NCBI GenBank assembly: GCA_031002005.1
Contig: JARYHS010008074.1
Location: forward strand, 176,042,494 to 176,106,493
DNA from: Vandiemenella viatica
Taxonomy: Eukaryota > Arthropoda > Insecta > Orthoptera > Morabidae
Length of the DNA: 64,000 nucleotides
Direction of reading: 5' to 3'
Shown one piece after another: positions 1 to 10,444 of this stretch (the stretch's first letter is position 1; every line of letters starts with the position of its first letter). A program made the position numbers and the translations under genes. The notes beneath the pieces were generated by a model, which saw only the letters and a list, made by a program, of their open reading frames with translations, was not told the DNA's origin and made no database searches.

Positions 1-990
1 TTCAACCGTAACAGTGGTTACGGTCAACCGAAAATTTAACTTGGATGGGGTGTAATGTAGTGAACAGTGTGTCACTCCACATTTTATCATATTAATAGGA
101 ACAAAGTGTGAATGGAAAGGTTGGTTGGAGAGACAGGGTATGCCACCTATTGACGGAAAGATGTGTTCTCTCTTTTCATGGCGAACGGTGGGGGTTGACA
201 AGTGGCTGAACACCTAATCGGCCAATGGAATTTCGCCCGCCAAAAGAGACAAAGGTTGATCGGTCGCCGGAAGAAGAGGGTGCAGTGAGCCACAGGTGGC
301 GGGACAAGCAACACCTCTGTAACACATCTCTGTGGATGCAGACCAAGAAGCGGTGTAAAGTTATGAGTATAAGTGTGGTTTTCAGCGGGAAATAGTGCAG
401 TGGTTAAACTTAAAGTTTAACTAAGTTTATGGTTGCTTGGCGCCACGGTTGGACCTCCGGATCGACTAAGGATAGTGATCTAGTGCATCTACACAACATC
501 ATGCACTTGAGAAGGTGAATATAACATTACCACTGAATTGTTTAGGAATCAAGACTCCCGTAAACGTTCCTGGGTGAAGCGATTCACAAAATAAGAAGTT
601 CTCATGTCCAGTAAATTGTTTATAATGAGCTAGTCGGACAATTTGTCTTGAGTCAACAGCGTGTAAACATAAGTCTCATGTAGGGTGGCGTCCATGGTAT
701 CAAATTTTGTTATTTTTAATAATTATTAAAAAGGAAGGTGAATGTAAATTTTTTATAATTAAATTCATCAAGTTTCATATGTGAAAATAAATGTCTAGTT
801 ATGTTTGTGAATCTTTTGTTCAGAGCAAATTTGACCCATTCCCTGCAAAATGAGATGCTTATGAAATATCAATATAAGAAGAATTGATCTAATATTAAAA
901 TTAATGTGAATGTAAAATATTAAATTTCCATAATTATCATTGCTATTTAAGCACAGAGACGGTCGGACCGTCACAATACCTTGGTGAATC
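1..990. other. Unassigned sequence at window start
   Basis: I see no gene here. The first 480 bases are clearly richer in G and C than the following 500, which are AT-rich with many stops in all frames. No terminal repeats, tRNA-like boxes or protein similarity were recognised. Confidence 0.4.
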
Positions 991-999
991 ATTCTCTTC

Positions 1000-1460
1000 C
1001 TTTATTGTCCGTTTTGGTATATGTATGTATGTATCTCCATTCCTTCCTTGACTATGCGTACAAATGGATACCACATATCTTCAATGGCTTCTCCTGTTAA
1101 CTTGAAGGTATAGAAATTATTCCTCAGTTAAGTTATAAAACACCCCTTTTACGCCTTATCGAATCTTTATACAATATGATTTTTTTTTTCCTTTTCGTTC
1201 AGCTATTGATTTGACGTTCAAGTTACCGCTTTGTGATCACTTACTCCTACGGTCGTTGAAATGTCAGTGTATAATTCTGGCCTACTGGTAACCACAAGAT
1301 CTAAAATGTTTTCGTGACCGTTATGACACCTCGTTGTTTCATTATCCAGCTGCTCTGAACGATGATCTGAGAATAGATCAAGAATGGCTTCAGAAGCTGC
1401 CCTATCTCCGCCACCAGTTACGTGAACGTAACTAAATATGTAAATATACTTCATAGTAGC
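1000..1460 (-). pseudogene. Non-LTR retrotransposon fragment, AP-endonuclease domain
   Basis: The minus strand reads as the C-terminal part of the apurinic-endonuclease-like domain that non-LTR retrotransposons use to nick target DNA. Visible pieces between 1454 and 1218 are a GDRAASEAILDLFSD segment, NILDLVVTSRPELYTDIS, then VGVSDHKAV. The SDH triplet is the conserved catalytic end of the endonuclease fold, and LDLVVTS before it is typical of CR1- and jockey-like elements. After a frame break, about 1140-1020 continues as a plausible linker (EAIEDMWYPFVRIVKEGME) towards a reverse transcriptase that is absent. No start, ORF1, reverse transcriptase or tail is present, so this is a truncated dead copy. 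The assignment to non-LTR endonuclease is strong; the clade is uncertain. Confidence 0.75.
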
Positions 1461-1629
1461 ATTTGCCTGCTGATTCGCGCGCGCCGACGTTGGCGTGAGT
1501 AGAAATGATTTACCCCCCTTTTAATCTTGTACCAAATAGTAAATGCAAAAGAAAAGCATGTAAATTTCATTTATAAACATTCCTTTCTTTTAGTTATTAC
1601 CTTAGATTCGGTTTTCATACTGATGACCG

Positions 1630-1634
<5 letters not shown>

Positions 1635-1683
<49 letters not shown>
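1635..1683. repeat. Poly-T tract, 49 nt
   Basis: An uninterrupted run of about 49 T. It may be the A-tail of a retroposon lying on the minus strand, but no SINE or LINE body is recognisable directly beside it. Its length in the assembly may be inexact. Confidence 0.8.
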
Positions 1684-1684
<1 letters not shown>

Positions 1685-2114
1685 TTAGACATATTTTAAC
1701 GCAATATAATATAGGAAACATTAAAAAAATACGTGAAATAGCCTATTATATTTAATGGTCCAATAAGGGATTACCGAGAATCAATCTTCGCTTTGGTCAT
1801 AAATTGAAAATAAATTTCCATAAGGACATACCTTTCGATAAAATTTCCATATTAAAGCAAAATGAAATGTAACTTACAAAAGGCAACACGGAAGTTACCG
1901 TATGTAATAATGTTGGCAGTACAGTCGGCGGCTATTTCTGAACAAATCTTTGCCGCCGACGATAGCATTTGCCGCAACGAATATAAAATCGCTGATATGT
2001 GTTCGTAATACCATATTAATACATTCCTATGCCTTAGGTAATAACATATAAGTTATTTCTTGCTTAGTAACTTCTATATAGCTACCCACATTTTTCTTCA
2101 TCGGATCTCAAAAC

Positions 2115-2290
2115 TGAAGTGGTTAGGTTGAAACGCGGCCTGGAACAGAAAGTAAAACATTTCGCCAAAGCCACAAGGAAATACATGTTGGACATTTTTT
2201 TTTTCCTGGTTGTGGTCACGTTGAAATGTGGCCTGGGCCAGATCAAAAACGTCTACAAAGGCACAAGGAACTATACCTATAACTGATTTT
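2115..2290. repeat. Degenerate two-unit direct repeat, period about 93 bp
   Basis: Two units share the order GTTGAAACGCGGCCTGG ... CAAAGCCACAAGGAA and GTTGAAATGTGGCCTGG ... CAAAGGCACAAGGAA. They start at 2127 and 2220. Function unknown; it may be part of an unidentified repeat. Confidence 0.6.
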
Positions 2291-3599
2291 TTACTTCAGA
2301 TATCTCGAGAATAAACGATATATCACAAAATTTTATTCTTCACTTTCGAATGGTCTCATCGAGTTATATAAGAATTCAATATCAAATTGGGGTGGCACGG
2401 TTATCTTGATACGGAATAAAAAACACCTGAATATCTGTACTAAGCACAAAGTTATTTACCGGGAATATCACAATTCCGTTACTCTTATTGAAGTGTTAAT
2501 ATATTATATGTGGTTTAAGTAACGAATTAAGTTTAATTTATTTTATCAAAATTCAGAAAACTGAGTAAATATAACCAAAGACAAAAAAAAAAACAACATT
2601 AAACACAATCCAAATATTAGTATAGTCATCTTAGGTCAACGTCTTCAAGCGCAAAGATGTTTAAAGGCAATTAAATATTAGTTATGCTTATTACGTTTAT
2701 TTCAGGTCTTCCATTTATTTATGGTATTACATAAAACCGAAAACCTAAATAATCGAAGTCAAAATAGTAAACACAATGCAAAAGCAGGCAGTGTGATCTT
2801 TTGTCCTTGTTTCTTAAAAGGAGTGGTAATCTCAAATACAGAGTGATCTGTGGCCATATTTGCTCCGTCTCCAAACGACATTAACTTATTGCTCCGTTCC
2901 TTGGTTAAGTTATAAGCTATTTTTGCAGATTTAATTCCGACCATTAGCTATAAAAAATTCTCAAAATACTATCACGCGGTGTCATAAGGAGTTTTTGAGT
3001 ACCGTTTCAAACCTTCAGACACACACAGCTTGCTTACAGATTTATATTAGACGCAGTTGCCGTTGTAATATAGCCATCGAGTCTATGATAGTTTCTATGT
3101 TGTCCTTATGACGCCGCATGCTAGTATGAAATACTGACTTATCCATACAGTCTACTAAAGCCACTCTGAGCATGTTAATGTGCTCATTACTTTTGCACGT
3201 GTGTTTCTGACAGTTCGCCATTGCTTATTATTGTTATTATAATAGCATCCGTCACTAGTGCTACACTACGTTCACTTTGGCGGTTTAGTGTTCGATTCTC
3301 GCTGCATGTAATGGACCGCAACTAAAGATGTTGTAGCACAGTTCCGCCTCAAAAGACGGTCAAAGCATGTATGTCGAAACGACAGCATATCATAATAGTA
3401 CCGTATAGAAAATGCTAGCAGCGGAAGTCTTCCACTAAGTTCGTAATATCTCTTTCTACTACCTAGTTTTTGGTAAAGTTTGAAGAGTGATTTTTTTTAT
3501 ATATAAACAAGAGCCGTTGACATTTATCAATAAAATTACTAATATTTTAATAAAGTTATTTACTCATGATGAAGTTTTAAACTGCTTATTAGCCTACTC

Positions 3600-4296
3600 A
3601 AAGAATACTGAGCAGAGAGCAACGGTGTGAAAAGTGTTCGATGAATGCCTATGGTCACAAAACTCCATCGGCTGTAGCACCTCTCCTGGGCTCGTAAACA
3701 TATTTGTTGAACCTTAGATGACTGGGAAAAGGTTACATGGTCAGAGGAGAGCTGACAGTAGAGTTCGAGTGAGGCTCAGACCCCATGAGGCCATGGACCC
3801 AGGTTGTCAGGAAGGTACCGCACGAGCTTGTGGTGACTCCACTCTGCTATGGGATGCGCTTGGGCCGCATGTACTGGGACTAACAGTCAAACTGAACCGC
3901 ACATTGGTTGGAAAGTTTTATGTTCAGCCACCTCAAGGTCATTTGAAGCCATTCAGGGCTTTCATGTTACCCAGCAACGATGACTTTTTCAGGCTGCCAA
4001 TGCTTCATGACACTGAGCCAAAATCGTTCATGATTGGTTTGAGGAGCACTCAGGACAATCGGGAGGGATGATTTGGCCATGTACAAGTAGATCTAGTTGA
4101 ATATATCTGGACCATGATGAGAAAGCCAGTTTGTGCACAACGTTCTGCACAGGTAAGACTTTCGGAATTATGGACAGCTGTAGACCAAGAATCGCTGAAT
4201 ATTTCTTCAGGGGACTTGACGCGTCAATGCCACATCGGGTTGCCGCACTTCACCGGGCAAAGGGGGTCTCGCACGATATTGGCAGCTATCCAATAA
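3600..4296 (+). pseudogene. Tc1-like transposase remnant (DD34E type)
   Basis: The translation follows the catalytic half of a Tc1-family transposase, a DDE enzyme that cuts and pastes DNA at TA sites. In order I see a VTWSEES-like segment near 3735 (first catalytic region, damaged), an alanine/glycine-rich ACGDSTLLWDALGP core, HLKPFRAFMLPSNDDFF, and after an in-frame stop at 4069-4071 the segment VDLVEYIWTMMRKP. The last corresponds to the family's PDLNPIEHIWD motif and keeps the catalytic Glu. The second catalytic Asp region (normally QQDNAPCH) reads LPMLHDTEP and is not intact. The N-terminal DNA-binding domain and both inverted repeats were not found. It is inactive and older-looking than the second Tc1-like copy at 58.7 kb. 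Confidence 0.7.
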
Positions 4297-4299
4297 TTT

Positions 4300-4915
4300 T
4301 TAACAATTAAGTGCATGCTAACGAGAATATTTGCCACACCCCGCAAGATGCCGGGAAGGGAGGGTTCTGGTGGGGTAGGAAAACGGGGATGTAGTGCACG
4401 TCTTGGAAACCGTAATCCACTTATAGCCATCGAAAATTATGCCTGCTACTGAATCAACATCAAGAGCAAAGAAAAGACATCCTAAATAAAAACGACAATC
4501 CTCATAATGCCTGAAGGAAATTTCAACCAACAACTACTTACACCAGTACTACTCCACAAAGGACGAGTAGGATATGCTCTCTCAGCAGCAGCGTAATCCG
4601 TTCGTTTCTCCCGTGAATTGAGGCACAATAATATCTTCTCTTATGAAATGCTGGAAAATTTAAGACCATTTCAGGATCGAATAAAGTAATTTTTTTTAAA
4701 TTGTAGCACTTCGAAAGTGAAATTGTCATAATACGTGGTAACAAAATGGAAGCAGAATCATCGGAATGCAGATAGACATAAACTCCCTTGTATATACGCA
4801 GACGTATCGGCTATGACAACTGAGGAAGACAGCCGAACAAAAGAAAGTAATGGTGCCCACGGACTGAATTATACCCCAGAGGTGCGGGAAGGGAGTTATA
4901 GCAACGAAGCTGTTT
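4300..4915. other. Unassigned sequence
   Basis: Overlapping short open frames occur on both strands from 4318 to 4929, but none resembles a known family. I see nothing that supports a gene. Confidence 0.4.
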
Positions 4916-5334
4916 GGGAGCATCCATAAATTTTTCTGATTTGCAGAACCCCCCTCAGGTGAGATTTCGTGAGATCTGACCGGAACCCCCCCCCCCCCTC
5001 TCTCTGGTGAGATCTGGTCCGTGAGAACCCCCCCCCCTTCCCCTACAAATTGCCCTCGAAACTTTTTGAGACCTTTTTTTCTTTTTTTTAGGTCTCACGC
5101 TTCAAAATCCAGATCCACCCCCACTTTTCGACGAAATACCCCCCTAAATCGACTTACACGCAATTTGTAGGCTTTTTTTTTCTTTTTTTTTTTTTTTTTG
5201 CTCTACAGTCCACAAATTTTTTTCCAAAACCTCACGTGAGATTTCCGTAGGACCCTCCCCCCTTTTTGTGAGATTTGGTGAGATTTCGCCTGATCTCCTC
5301 CCTATTCCGCCTCACCTAATTTAAGGATGCCCTC
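4916..5334 (-). mobile_element. C/G-run MITE, copy A
   Basis: This is one member of a repeat family seen at least five times in the window. Its ends are inverted: GGGAGCATCCATAAATTTTT at the left, and the complement of CACCTAATTTAAGGATGCCC at the right. The interior carries several C runs of 6-13 nt, repeated GTGAGATCTGGT-type words, and a conserved core (GGTCTCACGCTTCAAAATCC, then CACCCCCACTTTTCGACGAA). Flanking TTT at 4913-4915 and 5335-5337 may be a 3-bp target duplication. There is no transposase. Strand is given relative to copy B. Confidence 0.7.
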
Positions 5335-5689
5335 TTTCTGATGGACGCGGACTGCCCAGAGAAACAAAATGGTGCCACACTCGATCAGCCTGGATTTTTA
5401 CTTCTGTACATCTTCTGTGAAACACGTGTTGTAGCAGTTCAGAACTGAGTATAAGTTTCTCTTCGGTAACTAAATGAAATGCTTGGTACTTAAGAAGCTA
5501 ACAGTTGTTTTTTGCGTGCCTAATTAAAATGTTAATTTATACACAATATTTATTGTTTTGCTCGTTGTTTATCTAAGGAAAGACGTAATAACGTTAGCGT
5601 TTCCGGTAGTAGCTCCGTCTACTACAGACCCTCAAATTTTTTATGTTGGTACTTAACGCAATATTTACCGTGCTGTGTTAGGTTCACGT
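5335..5689. other. Unassigned AT-rich sequence
   Basis: No gene, repeat unit or motif recognised. Confidence 0.4.
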
Positions 5690-6070
5690 AATGGTGTTGA
5701 GTTCGATGCTCGCTTTCTGTAATGAGCATAGCTGCCGACCTCGGCATTCCGACATCTGCGCACGCTTTGTAAACTCGCCCCCGACAACAGAAAGGAGAGG
5801 TCCTCCAGAGATTTCGTTATTAGTCCTTGGCGACGTAATTACGCCGCTCCTGGGCCGCCGTAAGAATGCGCTCCAGTCACAATAGCCTCAGCGCGGACAA
5901 AGGGGCGACAGCGGCCGCTCTAAATATAGTGCCACCACTCCATTCTCGGCCTTAATTGCATTAATCACGGCCGTAATGGGACACATACGCCAAGTTACGT
6001 TGGCTGCAGCCGCTTCGTCCAGTCACGCCCCTCCCTGCCTTGCCACGATACACCACAGGAGGGTCCATAT
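5690..6070. promoter_or_regulatory. GC-rich non-coding island 1 (candidate regulatory element)
   Basis: About 380 bp of GC-rich sequence stands out from its AT-rich surroundings. It is not seen elsewhere in the window and shows no convincing long coding frame. It contains clustered homeodomain-type cores (CCTTAATTGCATTAATCACG near 5950 and GACGTAATTACGCC near 5832) and ACAAAGGGGCGAC near 5898, which resembles a Sox/TCF core. Such composition fits a conserved non-coding element, but conservation cannot be judged from one sequence. Confidence 0.35.
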
Positions 6071-6230
6071 CGCAAAATACCACCAAATCATCTGCATGTC
6101 GCAATGATCAGATTTCTGTTCCTGTCTGTCTTACTTGAACCATTCGTGGGAGTGTTACTGTCTCACTGTTCTGTTTTGAAACGAGTACTCACACTACACA
6201 TTTACGTGTCTCCCGCTTTTGATATGAATC

Positions 6231-6473
6231 AGTTGTTTTTTTTTAACTGCTTAACGTCTCTTAACAGCGAGGTCTTTAGAGACGGGAAAGGATGGGGGGC
6301 AAGGAGTGGGAAGGAATTCGGCCATGGTCTTTTAAAGGAACCATTCCGGCATTCACCTGGAGTGATTTGGGGAAACCATGGAAAACCCAAATCTGGATGC
6401 CCGGACGGGGATTCGAACCGACGTCCTCCCGAATGCGAGGCCAGAACGCTAACCGTTACACCACCACGCTCGG
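6231..6473 (-). repeat. tRNA-derived SINE, full-length copy, tail type B
   Basis: Read on the minus strand it begins with a tRNA-like head (A-box region, then GGTTCGAATCCCCGTCC as box B) that can drive RNA polymerase III. The shared body follows (ATCCAGATTTGGGTTTTCC, then GAATGCCGGAATGG), and it ends in an AGAGACGTTAAGCAGTTAAAA tail. An 8-bp direct repeat, TATGAATC, lies at 6223-6230 and 6474-6481. The tail differs from the GTCGACGAGGCGTAAAG end of most other copies, so I call it type B. Confidence 0.9.
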
Positions 6474-6888
6474 TATGAATCCGTACTTACGTATCAGAGA
6501 CAAAAAAATACCCTCAGAACTATAACAGTATTTTGTAAATTCAACTTCAATAAAACGGATTTTTTGAAGCTGTGTTGGCAATGTTAAGAGTAAATTACGA
6601 GGAAATCTTGCGAACTCCGGTGAAGAGTCGACGTCGACGGACATAAATACAGAATTTAGCTCAGTACTACCCTTTCTTAATCTACACTACCTTTTTCCAA
6701 AATTCTGGGTTCCGTTGACTTCAATGAGTTTTATTCATCGTTGGAACGGTCATATTTCGAGCTATGTCTTTGTGGCCGCATGCTGACGCCAAACACTTAT
6801 ACCTATTGTCAGGTGGTAGTAAGTACTAATGGGGAAATGAAGTTTGGCCACATGTAACCGAGTTCAGCGTATGATAAGTGTATTTTTT
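6474..6888. other. Unassigned sequence between two SINEs
   Basis: No coding or repeat feature recognised. The stretch is bounded by oppositely oriented type B SINE copies. Confidence 0.4.
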
Positions 6889-7154
6889 GACCGAGCGGGG
6901 CGGTATAACGGTTAGCGTTCTCGCCTCGCATTCGGGAGGACGGCGGTTCGAATCCCCGTCCGGGCATCCAGATTTGGGTTTTCCATGGTTTCCCCAAATC
7001 ACTCCAGGCAAATGCCGGGATGCTTCCTTCAAAAAGGCCATGGCCAAATTCCTTCCATTCCTTGCCCCCTTCCTTGCCCCCTTCCTTGCCCCCCATCCTT
7101 TCCCGTCTCTAAAGACCTCGATGTTAAAAAGAGACGTAAAACAGTTGAAAAAAA
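6889..7154 (+). repeat. tRNA-derived SINE, full-length copy, tail type B
   Basis: Starts GACCGAGCGGGGCGGTATAA, then box B GGTTCGAATCCCCGTCC near 6944, the body, and a type B end (AAGAGACGTAAAACAGTTGA). It is flanked by the direct repeat TGTATTTTTT at 6879-6888 and 7155-7164, a target-site duplication. A small internal triplication of CCCTTCCTTGCC occurs at 7060-7095. The ends and head are nearly intact, suggesting a younger insertion. Confidence 0.92.
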
Positions 7155-7243
7155 TGTATTTTTTGTTTGTGAAAAGCGTAGTTTCAGACCGCGATTGGGG
7201 ACCGTCCCAGAATTCACCTTAATGGTTGCGGGAAACTGCGTAA

Positions 7244-7493
7244 GGAGGCGTCTATTATTATTACGTGAGATGTTTTTTTCGTAAAACTGAACCCTCCCCC
7301 ACCCCACTCCCCTTGTGATGTGATCTGGTGGGACCCCCGACCCCTAACGTGAGACCAACATCCTGATTTTGGAGACCCCCTTCTTTTAACTTTACTGTTG
7401 TTTGAAGGGTGTCAATCTGAAATAAAATGTTGACGTGAGATTTCCGTCGACCCCCCCCCCCCTGTTTGGCCTGACGTAATTAATGGACGCCCC
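7244..7493 (-). mobile_element. C/G-run MITE, copy D
   Basis: Ends are GGAGGCGTCTATTATTATTA at the left and TAATTAATGGACGCCCC at the right, matching the family's inverted ends. TAA flanks both sides (7241-7243 and 7494-7496), a probable 3-bp target duplication. The interior has C runs and GTGATCTGGTGGGACCCC words but is shorter and more diverged than copies A-C. No coding capacity. Confidence 0.65.
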
Positions 7494-7496
7494 TAA

Positions 7497-8560
7497 TAAC
7501 TGCAGTCAGGACTGCCGGTCCGCATGGGCCTGGCCTGTATCCGATCGGTTGTACCTCCCCGATCCAGTGCGCTCAATCTCAGCGTATCAGCCACATTGGA
7601 GGGTTAACTCTGTATTGACCAGTGACTACTAATGGGAGCCACCTCTATAAACTCATTATAGGTGAGATAAGGCATTCTGCGTCTAAAGCTGAGAGAAGGG
7701 GCATTGTTTCTTGACTATATTTTTGTATGAGAGTTCATCACGTCCTCCGGTAGACACAATATTATGCCACTGTCTGAATATATGTGCATTTTCATCCTTG
7801 CTGTCGTTGGCTGTGTAAAGACTTCCATGCCTAGTGTTCCAAGTAAATTACTTGGTTTCTTTGTTTCATACCGCGATGGTTTCACTCATATTTTGCGTGC
7901 AGCGATTATACGTAGCTTCCAGATTGGCTTCTCTCCTTAAATGTGTTTATGGGTAAACTATCGATTCACACAGGAGCCTGGGTCATTAAAGACATCGAGT
8001 GTGCCGTCGAATGCACCCAGTTCTCCGTGACAATGCATCCTGGAGCCGCACTCTGTCTACAGTAGCCAGCCAATGGCAGTACCCGAGTCGCACAACACAA
8101 CGCCCCTGCACGGACAGGACCGCTTTCAAAGCGGCCGGCGCATACAAAAACACCTTCGCATTAGGAATTAGACAATGGCCATTGATACGGATCGCGCTTT
8201 GTTCTATTTTGAATCGGTAGCGTGACAGTGATTCAATTCCACACAGTGAGAATAACTAGATTCCAAGTAGTCTGTTTCTATTATACCGTCTCGCATTCAG
8301 ACGTATAAAGAGTCGGCGATGGAATGATAGCGGTAATTAAGTTCTTATTATTACACGCTTCATTAGTATTGAGCCTGCTACCAACGATTAATACAAGATA
8401 CCGGGCACAATAAATCAGGAATGCCGCGCCGCGAAGAGAAAAGAAACGCGCCGTCCGCCTTCTCAGCGCTTTTCGATGAATCACTCTGCAGATGGGATCC
8501 AGCAACACTGACTACATCGCAACCAACACTTCTGGCAGTGCCCAGATCTCGGATTTCGAA
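7497..8560. other. Mostly unassigned sequence containing a GC-rich island
   Basis: No gene seen. The GC-rich part at 7990-8220 is listed separately; the rest is ordinary intergenic-looking sequence. Confidence 0.4.
7990..8220. promoter_or_regulatory. GC-rich non-coding island 2 with Sox-like sites
   Basis: A GC-rich non-repetitive stretch ending in GACAATGGCCATTGATACGG (near 8171) and GCGCTTTGTTCT (near 8191). ACAATGGCCATTGA is a near-palindromic pair of Sox-type cores and CTTTGTT is a third. An open frame of 73 codons crosses it but looks compositionally driven. Regulatory function is inference. Confidence 0.3.
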
Positions 8561-8710
8561 TCGAGCACTGTAGTTGAGCGGTAACGTTCCGGTCTTGTAT
8601 GCTGGAGGGCGCGGGTTCAAATCCAACTCCAGCCATATGGGTGTCGGTTTTCTATAATTTCCCGAGATCATTGCAAACGAATGCCAACATTGTTCCTTTA
8701 TTAAGCCAAG
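8561..8710 (+). repeat. tRNA-derived SINE, diverged copy
   Basis: Diverged member with a recognisable head (TTGAGCGGTAACGTTCCGGT), box B GGTTCAAATCC, and body words (GGTTTTCTATAATTTCCC, GAATGCCAACATTGTTCC). It has no clear tail and looks old. Confidence 0.6.
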
Positions 8711-8744
8711 TCCAGTGACTGTGCATTTAACGCTGGAACCAGAC

Positions 8745-8875
8745 ACATGAGAGAACGTGGATTCGAGTCCCGTTCCAGAATCCTCAAATCAGTTTTACGA
8801 GATCTCGGAAGGTGACTGCTGAAATGGTTTCTTGAAAAGGCTATGGTGTCACTATTCCTTTATCACAATTACTTG
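8745..8875 (+). repeat. tRNA-derived SINE, headless diverged fragment
   Basis: Starts within box B (GATTCGAGTCCCGTTCC) and continues through degraded body words (TGGTTTCTTGAAAAGGCTATGG). It probably belongs to the same broad family as the upstream copy. Confidence 0.5.
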
Positions 8876-8952
8876 TTAGGCTCTTGCAATTGCTTATAAT
8901 AAGTTAAATTAACTGAACAACGCCATATAATATTATATTATTTTAAAAATCT

Positions 8953-9194
8953 AACCGAGCGTGGTAGGGGGGGGGAGGTTAACGCTCTGGTCTCGCATTC
9001 GGGAGGACGGCGGTTCGAATACCCCGTCCGGGCATAGAGATTATGGTTTTCCTTGGTTTCCCCAGATCACTCCAGGCGAATGCCAAGATGCTTCCTTTAA
9101 AAGGTCATGGTTGAATTCCTTTTCGTTCCTAGTCCCCAGTCCCATCCCACCTCTAATGACCTCGACGTCGACGAGGCGTAAAAAAAAAAAAAAA
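8953..9194 (+). repeat. tRNA-derived SINE, full-length copy, tail type A
   Basis: Begins ACCGAGCGTGGTAGGGGGGG, has box B GGTTCGAATACCCCGTCC, the standard body, and the type A end CTCGACGTCGACGAGGCGTA followed by an A-run of 19. The near direct repeat AAAAATCT flanks it (8945-8952 and right after the A tail), consistent with target-primed insertion. The run of nine G in the head disrupts the A-box region. Confidence 0.88.
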
Positions 9195-9202
9195 AAAAAT
9201 CT

Positions 9203-9530
9203 TGAAAATTGATCTCGTATATAACCGTTTATACAAATATAATTTAGTAAAATTTCCTTTCCATCAATACTCAAATACCTCTTGTATTACAATATTTGTT
9301 TGTCACAATTGTCCGTAGTTTCAACAATTAACATTACATATTAAAATCCTTCTTCTTAACATTTATCACGAATAATAATGATTATTAGTTTTACATAGCA
9401 CGCAATCCATTTAATTTCAATCCGTTTAACAATCTCATACCATCTCTGACTTGAATTCAGCTATCATTAACGTTATTCGCTGACGAAAGACAAAACCATT
9501 TCCCTACACACCAGATATAATATGTTACCT
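9203..9530. other. Unassigned AT-rich sequence
   Basis: Nothing recognised. Confidence 0.4.
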
Positions 9531-9625
9531 TATAAGGCAATGGTCGAATTACTTCCAGTTCTATGTTCTTAATTCTCTTCTGGATCTTATGACCTCGATG
9601 TCGTCAATGCGTAAAGCTCTAACTA
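9531..9625 (+). repeat. tRNA-derived SINE, 3'-end fragment
   Basis: Only the last part of the body is present (AAGGCAATGGTCGAATTACT ... GACCTCGATGTCGTCAATGC, then GTAAAGC). The head is missing, in line with 5' truncation. Confidence 0.6.
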
Positions 9626-9654
9626 AAATGTATAAATAAATCCTTCATAAAAAG

Positions 9655-9827
9655 AGATCAATGAACGGGAAGGAAATTCGTCCTTGATCTTTTGAAGCAA
9701 ATATCACAGCATTCTCCTGAAGTTATTTTTTAGAAACCTAGAAAAACCGAAGTGAAGATGGCCGGACGGAGGAATTGAACTCACATCCTCCCGAATAGCA
9801 GGCCATTCAGCCACCAAGCTCAATATT
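9655..9827 (-). repeat. tRNA-derived SINE, diverged copy
   Basis: Minus-strand copy: complement of GGAATTGAACTCACATCCTC (degenerate box B), with body words such as GAACGGGAAGGAAATTCG. Several small deletions and no intact tail. Confidence 0.6.
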
Positions 9828-10442
9828 TTATTCCAAGAAACGATTTGACACATTTTTCTCACTAAGAATATTGTCAGGTAAGTATTTCTTAGCTCAACAG
9901 CATTTCCTTCCGACATGCTCGTACATTCAACCCTTCCAGCCGAGACTACTATCTGGGACGCACAGTAGCTCAAATTTAAACCAAAAATTTTCTTCACTAT
10001 TTATTCAATACTGTTAACAGTGATTGGTACGTGTGATGAAGGCGCAAAATTCGCCATACCCATTGGTGCTTTTAGAAAGAGTAGGCCTGAATGGGCTGGC
10101 ATTGGGCTTCTTCCTCTACCTTCATTCATTTTCATATAGAAACATACAAACTACACATAACACTTATCACAGTCATTTACACGCAAAAACAACACTTAAA
10201 TACACGAAGACAGGATACTGGCAGTCCTGTCTCTGCAGCCAAACTTACGTCACTTTCTGGAGGTCGAAACCCATATCAGGATTGTAGACCACACAGGACG
10301 CCGCTGTTACTGTGGTGCGGTTAAATGTTCACGCATCTCGGTGTACTACAGCGAGATTCATCTGTGTTATAAAAGTAAACAGTTAATACTTTGCAGCACT
10401 AAGCAGACATACTACTACGACAGGCTAAATGCCTTCTGAATA
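9828..10442. other. Unassigned sequence upstream of the mariner-like element
   Basis: No gene supported. Two overlapping open frames at 10024-10324 are in different frames of the same stretch and match nothing I recognise. Confidence 0.4.
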
Positions 10443-10444
10443 TA

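Larger units (their letters stand above)
1461..3590. other. AT-rich intergenic sequence with poly-T and a short degenerate duplication
   Basis: No gene seen. The segment holds a 49-nt T run at 1635-1683 and a degenerate direct duplication near 2115-2290 (listed separately). Otherwise it is AT-rich unique sequence. Confidence 0.4.

Noticed and set aside
1..480. LTR of a retrotransposon or an endogenous viral element
   Set aside because: The GC-richer composition drew attention, but there is no second copy, no primer-binding site or terminal TG...CA pair that I can support.
6104..6478. 124-codon gene
   Set aside because: Its C-terminal two thirds are translated SINE; the same residues appear from other SINE copies in the window.
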